Shown here: positions 1 to 5,339 of the stretch, one piece after another | How the letters are laid out: each line of letters begins with the position of its first letter | Numbering within the stretch: the stretch's first letter is position 1 | DNA from: an uncultured Hyphomicrobiales bacterium | Lineage (GTDB): Bacteria > Pseudomonadota > Alphaproteobacteria > Rhizobiales > Beijerinckiaceae | Direction of reading: 5' to 3' | DNA: 6,250 nt | Assembly: GCA_903916165.1 (NCBI GenBank) | Contig: CAIWVR010000619.1 | Location: forward strand, 1 to 6,250 | Notes under the pieces: generated by a model | What the model was told of the DNA's origin: nothing | The model's input: only the letters and a program-made list of their open reading frames with translations | Databases searched by the model: none | Made by a program: the position numbers and the translations under genes

Positions 1-122
1 CCGGTGAGCCCGCACTCGTCACGCAGCGCGTCGGCCAAGGTCTTGCGTGGCTCGACGCTGATGTCATAGCCGATGCCGTTCACCTGCAAGGTGAGATTCT
101 GTTTCATGTCCTGCCGTTTCAT
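1..122 (-). CDS. Molybdenum hydroxylase small subunit, [2Fe-2S] ferredoxin-like (CoxS/XdhA-type), partial
   Basis: This is the N-terminal part (about 40 residues) of the iron-sulfur subunit of a xanthine dehydrogenase/CO dehydrogenase-family enzyme. The subunit carries two [2Fe-2S] clusters and passes electrons from the Mo site to FAD. The visible protein reads MKRQDMKQNLTLQVNG, then a beta strand (GYDISVEP), then LADALRDECGLTG. That is the usual lead-in to the first cluster-binding loop (TKxGCxxGxCGAC), which lies beyond the left edge. The chosen ATG (122-120) overlaps the TGA of the upstream medium-subunit gene as ATGA, so translation is probably coupled. An in-frame ATG at 107-105 matches the family N-terminus equally well, but neither start has a well-spaced Shine-Dalgarno. 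The medium-then-small order matches coxMSL-type operons, which predicts a large Mo-binding subunit further left. The substrate cannot be told from this fragment. Confidence 0.85.
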   Translation of the reverse strand, partial: MKRQDMKQNLTLQVNGIGYDISVEPRKTLADALRDECGLT

Positions 123-976
123 GCGCTGGTCTGTTCAAAGGCGCGCAGGCTCAAGGCGCGCACGAGATCGCGGCGGTAGTCGCCGGTGGTCGCTGCATCT
201 TCCAGCGGTTCGATGAGGGCCGCGGCCTGCGCTGCGGCGTCGCTCCATGTGGTGGCGTCAGGCGCAGCGCCTGTGAGACGCGCCTCGACAGCGGCGAGGC
301 GACGCGGAAAGGCTTCGGCGCCGCCAATCGCAAAGCGCGGCTCGGCGATCTTCCCATCGACGATGCGATAGGTCACGAGAACGGCGGCGAGCGCAAAATC
401 GCCGGCGCGCCGGCTGAATTCGACAAACCCGATCCGCGTGTCGTCAGGCAGCAGCGGCAGGCGCGCCTCGACCAGGATCTCGTCGGGCTGCAGGTCAGTC
501 GTCATCACGCCCTGAAAAAAGTCGCATGCCGCTATTTCGCGCACGCCGCGCATCGACTGCGCCACGAGCACGGCATCGAGCGCCGCCGCCGCGAGGCACC
601 ATTCGGACGACGGGTCGGAATGGGCGAGGCTGCCGCAAAAGGTGCCGCGCGTGCGGATGGGTGCATGTGCGATGTGGTGCATCAGGCGCGCGAGCAGGAC
701 GCCCGTGGCCCCTGGCACGGCACCCTCGTGCAAGGCCCTGTGCCGGACCCGTGCGCCGATGACCAGCCTGTCGCCCACGACTGCAAGACGGTCGAGGCCC
801 GCGACGCGGTTGATGTCGACGAGATCTGGCGGCCGCGCCATGCGAAAGGCCATGATGGGCACGAGGCTTTGCCCGCCGGCGATCACGCGCCCGTCGCCGG
901 GCGCGACCTCGGCCAGAATGCGGACCGCCTCCTCGAGGGTTTCGGGACGATGGTAGACGAATGCTGCGGGTTTCAA
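119..976 (-). CDS. Molybdenum hydroxylase medium subunit, FAD-binding (CoxM-type)
   Basis: This is the FAD-carrying subunit of a three-subunit molybdenum hydroxylase (CO dehydrogenase/xanthine dehydrogenase family), which moves electrons from the Fe-S subunit to the acceptor. Using TTG 976-974 as start it is 285 residues, the normal family length, and begins MKPAAFVYHRP, the standard CoxM-like opening. The first FAD loop, AGGQSLVP, is at residues 33-40. The second, TFCGS followed by AHSDPSSE, is at 112-125, with Cys where the reference TIGGN motif has its first Gly. The C-terminal CO_deh_flav_C-like domain follows (about 175-285), including FALAAVLVTY and AIGGAEAFPRR. A GTG at 997 is an alternative start but directly follows a TAG and has no Shine-Dalgarno, while the TTG has GAGG seven bases upstream. 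It is the first gene of a leftward operon, coupled to the small subunit and divergent from the TctC-like gene. The substrate is unknown. Confidence 0.93.
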   Translation of the reverse strand: MKPAAFVYHRPETLEEAVRILAEVAPGDGRVIAGGQSLVPIMAFRMARPPDLVDINRVAGLDRLAVVGDRLVIGARVRHRALHEGAVPGATGVLLARLMHHIAHAPIRTRGTFCGSLAHSDPSSEWCLAAAALDAVLVAQSMRGVREIAACDFFQGVMTTDLQPDEILVEARLPLLPDDTRIGFVEFSRRAGDFALAAVLVTYRIVDGKIAEPRFAIGGAEAFPRRLAAVEARLTGAAPDATTWSDAAAQAAALIEPLEDAATTGDYRRDLVRALSLRAFEQTSA

Positions 977-983
977 GAGCAAA

Positions 984-987
984 CCTC
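984..987 (-). promoter_or_regulatory. Shine-Dalgarno that decides the TTG start of the medium subunit
   Basis: Reading leftward, GAGG lies seven bases before a TTG codon (976-974) whose protein starts MKPAAF. This supports a TTG start over the GTG at 997, which has no such site. Confidence 0.6.
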
Positions 988-1011
988 GATCGGGCACCTA
1001 GCGCCGCTGCG

Positions 1012-1035
1012 TTCGCCTCGCAAGCGCGAGCCGAA
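1012..1035. promoter_or_regulatory. Candidate upstream activator site (imperfect dyad)
   Basis: TTCGCCTCGC (1012-1021) and GCGAGCCGAA (1026-1035) form an inverted repeat matching at 9 of 10 positions around a 4-bp centre (AAGC). The centre is about 98 bp upstream of the start expected from the sigma-54 promoter, the usual distance for a bacterial enhancer-binding protein. It is also only about 36 bp upstream of the divergent hydroxylase start codon, so a protein bound here could affect both directions. The binding role is inferred from position and symmetry. A second, perfect short dyad, GCGCG-GTGT-CGCGC, lies at 1060-1073. Confidence 0.4.
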
Positions 1036-1094
1036 CCGTGATGACCTCTATTCTGAGCGGCGCGGTGTCGCGCAGCAAGGGAAAAATCCCGAAT

Positions 1095-1111
1095 TTGGCA
1101 CGACGGTTGCT
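1095..1111 (+). promoter_or_regulatory. Sigma-54 (-24/-12) promoter of the TctC-like gene
   Basis: The sequence TTGGCACGACGGTTGCT fits the sigma-54 consensus YTGGCACGrNNNTTGCW at every defined position. It has the required GG (1097-1098) and GC (1109-1110) ten bases apart. Transcription should start near 1122, giving a leader of about 40 nt before the ATG at 1163. Sigma-54 promoters need an ATP-driven enhancer-binding activator, so the gene is expected to be tightly switched rather than constitutive. No convincing sigma-70 promoter competes in the same gap. Confidence 0.8.
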
Positions 1112-1162
1112 TTGTGTGTAATCTGACCTCATCCCGCCGTATCGGCCCCTCGGAGTATCCCC

Positions 1163-2257
1163 ATGCCCCGCATGCTCGTCACCCGTCGCGCCTTGGCGCA
1201 TCCGCAATCCGCCCTCCTGGGCCGTGGGCTGCTTCTCGTGCCTCTTCTCGCGCTCACGCTGCTCTCCACCAGCAGGGCGCGCGCCGATGCTCTGGAGGAT
1301 TTCTACCGCAGCAAGAGCGTCAACCTGATCGTCGGCTATTCCTCTGGCGGCGGTTACGACATTTATGCGCGTTCGGTTGCACGCTATCTGGGCAACCATT
1401 TGCCAGGTCAGCCCAAAGTCGTCGTCACCAACATGCCCGGTGCCGGCAGCCTCGTTTCGGTCAACCATCTTTACAATATCGCGCCCAAAGACGGGACGGC
1501 GATAGCGACTTTCGGTCGCGGTCTGCCGATGGAGCCGCTGATCGGCTCCACCAAAGTGCAATTCGACGCCACGAAACTGACCTGGATCGGCTCGGTTACC
1601 TCCGAATTGAGCGTTTGCGCGGTGACGCAGAAATCGAAGGTGATCACGTTTGAAGATTCACTCAGCATCGAGGCGGCGGTCGGCGGTGAGGGGTCCGGTT
1701 CGGATCCCGACACCTATGCCTCGCTTGTGCGCAATCTTTTCGGCTCGAAGATGAAGCTTGTGATCGGCTATCCCGGCGGCAATGAGATGACACTCGCCAT
1801 TGAGCGCGGCGAGCTGGACGGACGTTGCGGCTGGTCCTGGGGCTCGATCAAGGCGACACGGCCCGACTGGGTGTCGGGACCAAACAAGCTGCGCGTTCTG
1901 TTGCAGATGACGCTGGAGCGCAGTCACGAAATGCCGGACGTGCCGACCGTCCTCGAGAAAGCCAAGACGCAGGCTGACAAGGATGTCGTGAAGCTCATCG
2001 TCAGCCGCCAGACCATCGCGCGCCCCTTCGCGGCACCTCCTGGCATTCCGGAAGACCGCAAGAACGCATTGCGCAAGGCTTTTGACGAAACCATGACGGA
2101 CAAGGATTTTGTGGCCGAGGCCAAAACACTGTCACTGGACGTGGATCCGTTGAGCGGTGCTGAGGTCGACAAGCTGATTGCCGAACTCTATCGCGCCTCG
2201 CCTGATGTGGTGGCGCGTGCGAAAGCCGTGATCGCCGGAGTTGCCTCACCGAAATAA
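1163..2257 (+). CDS. Tripartite tricarboxylate transporter (TctC/Bug-type) periplasmic solute-binding protein
   Basis: This is a periplasmic binding protein of the TctC/Bug family, which capture carboxylates or small organic ligands for TctAB-type permeases or for sensing. It has 364 residues. An N-terminal signal peptide has a basic region, a hydrophobic core near residues 22-34, and a likely cut after ARA at 41. The mature protein starts DALEDFYRSKSVNLIVGYSS, with the family's glycine-rich ligand loop GGGYDIYAR (62-70), NMPGAGS (90-96) and NIAPKDGT (105-112). Later come GYPGGNE (202-208), GELDGRCGWSWGS (216-228) and the C-terminal segment with RPFAAPPGIP. C152 and C222 are its only cysteines and might form a disulfide. 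GGAG seven bases before ATG 1163 fixes the start, with a sigma-54 promoter ahead and an intrinsic terminator behind, so it is probably monocistronic. No TctA/TctB genes are visible. The ligand is unknown; a link to the divergent hydroxylase is inferred from context. Confidence 0.93.
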   Translation: MPRMLVTRRALAHPQSALLGRGLLLVPLLALTLLSTSRARADALEDFYRSKSVNLIVGYSSGGGYDIYARSVARYLGNHLPGQPKVVVTNMPGAGSLVSVNHLYNIAPKDGTAIATFGRGLPMEPLIGSTKVQFDATKLTWIGSVTSELSVCAVTQKSKVITFEDSLSIEAAVGGEGSGSDPDTYASLVRNLFGSKMKLVIGYPGGNEMTLAIERGELDGRCGWSWGSIKATRPDWVSGPNKLRVLLQMTLERSHEMPDVPTVLEKAKTQADKDVVKLIVSRQTIARPFAAPPGIPEDRKNALRKAFDETMTDKDFVAEAKTLSLDVDPLSGAEVDKLIAELYRASPDVVARAKAVIAGVASPK

Positions 2258-2266
2258 TCATATTTT

Positions 2267-2295
2267 CGCAGGCGCTTGCGCGCCTGCGATTTTTT
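2267..2295 (+). terminator. Intrinsic terminator after the TctC-like gene
   Basis: A perfect 9-bp G+C-rich stem, CGCAGGCGC (2267-2275) with GCGCCTGCG (2280-2288), closes a TTGC loop and is followed by A and six T (2290-2295). It begins ten bases after the TAA stop. The opposite strand lacks a T-run, so it should act only rightward. It separates this transcript from tex. Confidence 0.92.
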
Positions 2296-2578
2296 CCGGG
2301 TCTCGCGCATTGTGCGGTCCCCATCCGTCACGCCTCTGTTTCGGGATCGAGACATTCTTCCGACACTGCCGATGACGCCTGCCTCATTTATCTTGAGGAC
2401 GCAAACGTCCTGGGGCTGTCGCGTCTGTGAGCCCAAAAGCCCACGCGAGGCCCTCGCCTCAATCGCGACAAGCTGCCGGCCTTGCCAGCCACGCCGATCC
2501 GTCCCGTTTTGATGGTCGATTTCGCGATCCCTTGCTCTGGGTCCGGGCATTTACCCACAGGTGGCTCACTGTCGAGCT

Positions 2579-2607
2579 TTGACCCCCGTCGCCCGTGGCC
2601 TTACTCA
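2579..2607 (+). promoter_or_regulatory. Possible sigma-70-type promoter of tex
   Basis: TTGACC (2579-2584) is a good -35 element. The matching -10 is poor (CTTACT/TACTCA around 2600-2607). A start near 2612 would leave a leader of about 35 nt before ATG 2646 and would put the in-frame GTG at 2595 upstream of the transcript. This rests mainly on the -35 match. Confidence 0.3.
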
Positions 2608-2645
2608 AAGCGCCTTTATTTTTCGGCAGAATCACGGGTCCCAAC

Positions 2646-4976
2646 ATGAAGTCCATCCATCAGCGTCTCGCCGAAGAGCTTGTCGTCCAGGAATGGCAGG
2701 TCACGGCCGCTGTTGAGCTGATTGATTCGGGTGCAACGGTTCCCTTCATTGCGCGCTACCGCAAGGAAGTCACGGGCACGCTCGACGACACGCAATTGCG
2801 TAATCTCGACGAGCGGCTGAGCTATCTGCGCGAGCTTGAAGACCGTCGCAAGGCGGTGATCGAATCGATCCGCGATCAGGGCAAGCTCGACGAAGCCTTG
2901 CTTGGAACCCTCAATGCGGCCGAGACCAAGGCGCGGCTGGAGGACATTTATCTGCCTTTCAAGCCCAAGCGGCGCACGAAAGCGCAGATTGCGCGCGAGG
3001 CCGGGCTGCAGCCGCTGGCGACCGATCTGCTTGGCAATCCGATGACGGACCCGCGCGCTGAAGCTGAAAAATACATCGACGCCGAAAAGGGCATTGCGAC
3101 GGTTGAGGCGGCGCTGGAAGGCGCGCGTTCGATCCTCGTCGAGACTTTTGCGGAAGATGCCGAACTGATCGGCACCTTACGAGAGACATTCTGGACACAG
3201 GGGCGCCTGCGCTCGTCCGTGCGCGCCGGCAAGGAAACCGAGGGCGCAAAATTCTCCGATTATTTCGACTTCAGCGAGCCGCTCACCAAGCTTCCCTCGC
3301 ATCGTATCCTTGCGATGTTCCGGGGCGAGAAGGAAGACATGCTCGATCTCAAGCTCGATCCGGAAGTCGAGTCACCTCAGCCTGGTGTGCCGACGCTGTA
3401 TGAAAATCGCATCGCCGCGAAGTTTCGAATTTCAGCGCAGGGACGCCCCGCCGATAAATGGCTGAACGATTGCGTGCGCTGGGCCTGGCGCACGCGCATG
3501 GAATCGTCCCTCTCGGTCGATCTGCGCGTCCGGCTCTGGCAGGTCGCGGAAGTGGAAGGTGTCAAAGTCTTCGCCGGAAACCTGCGCGACCTGCTGCTGG
3601 CGGCACCGGCCGGCGCGCGCGCGACCCTCGGGCTGGATCCGGGCTTTCGCACTGGCGTGAAGGTGGCCGTGATCGATGCGACCGGCAAGGTCATGGAATA
3701 TGCGACGATCTATCCGCACGAGCCGCAGAAGCGTTGGGCGGAATCGCTCGCCACGCTTGCCAATCTCTGCCGCAAGCACAAGGTCGAGCTGATCGCCATC
3801 GGCAATGGCACAGCCTCGCGCGAGACGGACAAGCTTGCAGGTGAACTCGTCAAGGGTGCGACCGAGATGACGCTCACCAAGGTGATGGTTTCGGAGGCGG
3901 GCGCATCGGTCTATTCCGCATCGGCCTTTGCGTCGGCGGAGCTGCCTGACCTTGACGTGACAATCCGCGGCGCGGTGTCGATTGCGCGCCGTCTGCAAGA
4001 CCCGCTTGCGGAATTGGTGAAGATCGATCCGAAATCCATCGGCGTCGGCCAGTACCAGCATGATCTGTCGGATGTGAAATTGTCACGTTCGCTCGATGCC
4101 GTGGTGGAGGATTGCGTGAACGCCGTTGGCGTCGATGTGAATACCGCCTCTGCGCCATTGCTCGCCCGCGTGTCAGGATTGTCGGAATCGCTTGCGCAGA
4201 ATGTCGTCGCCCACCGTGATGCCAACGGCCCCTTCCGCAGTCGCTCGGCACTGCGCGATGTGCCGCGCCTCGGTGCCAAGGCGTTCGAGCTGTGCGCCGG
4301 TTTTCTGCGCATTCGCGATGGTGATGACCCGCTTGACCAGTCGAGCGTGCATCCCGAAGCCTATCCCGTCGTGCGGCGCATCATCGAAGCCACCAAGAGC
4401 GACATCAACGTGCTGATCGGCAATGCCACGACCTTGCGTGCCTTGCGGCCACAAAACTTCGTCGATGCAACCTTCGGCCTTCCCACGGTCACGGACATTT
4501 TGAAGGAGCTTGAAAAACCCGGCCGCGATCCGCGCCCGTCGTTCAAGACGGCCTCCTTCCAGGAGGGGGTCGAGAAGATCTCGGACCTGAAGCCCGGCAT
4601 GATGCTGGAAGGCGTGGTCACCAATGTCGCGGCTTTCGGTGCCTTCGTCGATATTGGCGTGCATCAGGATGGACTGGTCCATATTTCGGCCATGTCGAGC
4701 ACCTTCGTGAAGGACCCCCGCGAGGTCGCCAAGCCGGGTGACGTGGTGCGGGTGAAGGTTCTGGAGGTCGATCCGGCGCGCAAGCGCATCAGTCTCACCA
4801 TGCGCATGGACATTCAGCCAGGTGCGCCTGCGCCCAAGCGCGCGGAGGCGAGCCCATCGCAGACGCAGCGCGCCTTGAAACAGGTGCAGGACAAGGCCAG
4901 CGCGCCGGGCGGCGGCTTGCTGGCAGATGCCCTGCGGCGCGCCGGCGTGGCCGATCCCAACGCACGGCGGCGGTGA
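2646..4976 (+). CDS. tex: Tex, RNA-binding transcription accessory protein (YqgF-HhH-S1)
   Basis: Tex is a conserved cytoplasmic nucleic-acid-binding protein related to eukaryotic Spt6, implicated in transcription and RNA-related processes. The gene is complete at 776 residues, close to E. coli Tex (about 773). The N-terminal helical domain carries VPFIARYRKE (32-41), then TGTLDDTQLRNLDERLSYLRELEDRR in outline. The YqgF/RNase H-like domain starts near GLDPGFRTG (329-337) and includes AIGNGTASRET (384-394). Next come ELVKIDPKSIGVGQYQHD, the helix-hairpin-helix region (about 492-575) and an S1 RNA-binding domain (about 651-720, with FGAFVDIG and DGLVHIS). A basic, low-complexity tail ends in NARRR. 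ATG 2646 matches the family N-terminus (MKSIHQRLAEEL). GTG 2595 would add 17 unrelated residues. The Shine-Dalgarno is weak. It appears to be transcribed alone and unrelated to the transport genes on either side. Confidence 0.97.
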   Translation: MKSIHQRLAEELVVQEWQVTAAVELIDSGATVPFIARYRKEVTGTLDDTQLRNLDERLSYLRELEDRRKAVIESIRDQGKLDEALLGTLNAAETKARLEDIYLPFKPKRRTKAQIAREAGLQPLATDLLGNPMTDPRAEAEKYIDAEKGIATVEAALEGARSILVETFAEDAELIGTLRETFWTQGRLRSSVRAGKETEGAKFSDYFDFSEPLTKLPSHRILAMFRGEKEDMLDLKLDPEVESPQPGVPTLYENRIAAKFRISAQGRPADKWLNDCVRWAWRTRMESSLSVDLRVRLWQVAEVEGVKVFAGNLRDLLLAAPAGARATLGLDPGFRTGVKVAVIDATGKVMEYATIYPHEPQKRWAESLATLANLCRKHKVELIAIGNGTASRETDKLAGELVKGATEMTLTKVMVSEAGASVYSASAFASAELPDLDVTIRGAVSIARRLQDPLAELVKIDPKSIGVGQYQHDLSDVKLSRSLDAVVEDCVNAVGVDVNTASAPLLARVSGLSESLAQNVVAHRDANGPFRSRSALRDVPRLGAKAFELCAGFLRIRDGDDPLDQSSVHPEAYPVVRRIIEATKSDINVLIGNATTLRALRPQNFVDATFGLPTVTDILKELEKPGRDPRPSFKTASFQEGVEKISDLKPGMMLEGVVTNVAAFGAFVDIGVHQDGLVHISAMSSTFVKDPREVAKPGDVVRVKVLEVDPARKRISLTMRMDIQPGAPAPKRAEASPSQTQRALKQVQDKASAPGGGLLADALRRAGVADPNARRR

Positions 4977-5001
4977 GCCGTCGCCGGTTTTGCCGACGGC
5001 T
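4976..5001 (+). terminator. Hairpin at the end of tex (weak terminator candidate)
   Basis: AGCCGTCG (4976-4983) pairs perfectly with CGACGGCT (4994-5001) around a 10-nt loop and begins at the last base of the tex stop codon. No T-run follows (GTGACCCCG), so it is not a standard intrinsic terminator. It may instead stabilise the mRNA 3' end or help Rho-dependent termination. Confidence 0.35.
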
Positions 5002-5050
5002 GTGACCCCGTTGTCCCCCTGACAGTTAATTGCGCACGCCGACCAGATTC

Positions 5051-5182
5051 CATGGTGCCAGCAACAGGAGACCGTCACGAAGATGCCTGCTCCGGCCAGT
5101 TGCGTGCTTGGAACCGCGCGCGTCTTCGGGCCGATTCCGGCAGGCAGATGAGCCCCGTTGCGCCAGCGCTGCTGGCACCGTG
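5051..5182 (+). repeat. Long-range inverted repeat with a competing local hairpin
   Basis: CATGGTGCCAGCA (5051-5063) can pair with TGCTGGCACCGTG (5170-5182) over 13 positions: 12 Watson-Crick pairs and one G-U (5053 with 5180). The loop is 106 nt. The right arm can instead fold locally, GCCAGC (5162-5167) with GCTGGC (5171-5176) around a 3-nt loop. The two folds exclude each other because they share 5171-5176. Whether they form in RNA depends on transcription starting upstream of 5051, which is unproven. Confidence 0.5.
5083..5151 (+). CDS. Possible 22-residue leader peptide (speculative)
   Basis: A short frame starts at ATG 5083 and ends at TGA 5149-5151, with product MPAPASCVLGTARVFGPIPAGR. 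AGGAG at 5066-5070 precedes it, but at 12 bases the spacing is longer than ideal. It sits wholly inside the loop of the long inverted repeat and ends 10 bases before the competing local hairpin, the arrangement seen in ribosome-controlled leaders. The peptide has no run of a single amino acid that would identify an attenuation signal. Chance is quite possible. Confidence 0.15.
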   Translation: MPAPASCVLGTARVFGPIPAGR

Positions 5183-5237
5183 AGCGACGCGCGGGATGAT
5201 CCGGACCGGCCATTTTTCTCCCCAAGTCAGCCACCCC

Positions 5238-5267
5238 TTGCCTTGGGCGCGTGCGGCAAGCCATATT
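5238..5267 (+). promoter_or_regulatory. Weak sigma-70-like promoter candidate for the ABC binding protein
   Basis: TTGCCT (5238-5243) and CATATT (5262-5267), each matching four of six consensus bases, are 18 bp apart. Transcription from here would start near 5274, about 66 nt before the ATG at 5340. If this is the real promoter, the inverted repeat further upstream is not in the transcript. Confidence 0.3.
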
Positions 5268-5339
5268 GGCCGCCTGAACGTCGCCGAGAATGGCCGGGTC
5301 CACCGGTCGCGAGAGCCATGGCGTCAGAGGGGGGTTGAT

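Larger units (their letters stand above)
2258..2645. other. 388-bp gap between the TctC-like gene and tex
   Basis: I see no convincing gene here. It starts with the intrinsic terminator (2267-2295). The middle holds short hairpins: AGGACG-CAAA-CGTCCT (2396-2411) and GCGAG-GCC-CTCGC (2445-2457). The right end probably carries the tex promoter. A 78-codon rightward frame (2276-2512) overlaps the terminator, has no Shine-Dalgarno and has a protein-unlike composition, so I do not call it. A small RNA cannot be excluded, but no clear promoter-to-terminator unit is visible inside the gap. Confidence 0.6.
4977..5339. other. 363-bp gap between tex and the second binding-protein gene
   Basis: There is no confident gene here. 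The gap holds the tex-end hairpin, a long-range inverted repeat (5051-5063 with 5170-5182), a local hairpin (5162-5176), a possible 22-codon leader frame (5083-5151) and a weak promoter candidate (5238-5267). Just downstream of the promoter's -35 are two further short stems: CCCAAG/CTTGGG (5221-5226 with 5242-5247) and CTTGCC/GGCAAG (5237-5242 with 5255-5260). A 102-codon frame ending at 5338 starts with TTG, has no Shine-Dalgarno and is rich in Arg, Pro and Ala, so it is treated as spurious. Confidence 0.55.

Noticed and set aside
1079..1090. GGGA-AAAA-TCCC dyad just upstream of the -24 element
   Set aside because: The arms are only four bases long, common by chance, and the dyad nearly abuts the promoter. 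I could not make it a credible IHF or activator site.
620..1126. 168-codon rightward frame opposite the medium subunit
   Set aside because: It is antisense to a clear CoxM-type gene and runs on into the divergent promoter region, with no family resemblance.
998..1561. 187-codon leftward frame crossing the divergent gap
   Set aside because: It is antisense to the TctC-like gene, would span the sigma-54 promoter, and has no recognisable domain.
2276..2512. 78-codon rightward frame after the terminator
   Set aside because: It begins inside the terminator stem-loop, has no Shine-Dalgarno and has an implausible composition.
5200..5220. Possible intrinsic terminator (CCGGACCGG then CATTTTTC)
   Set aside because: The repeated CCGG units leave a loop of only one base, so no stable stem precedes the T-run.
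5030..5338. 102-codon rightward frame ending just before the ABC binding protein
   Set aside because: It has a TTG start without a ribosome site and an Arg/Pro/Ala-rich low-complexity sequence. Its stop near ATG 5340 looks coincidental.
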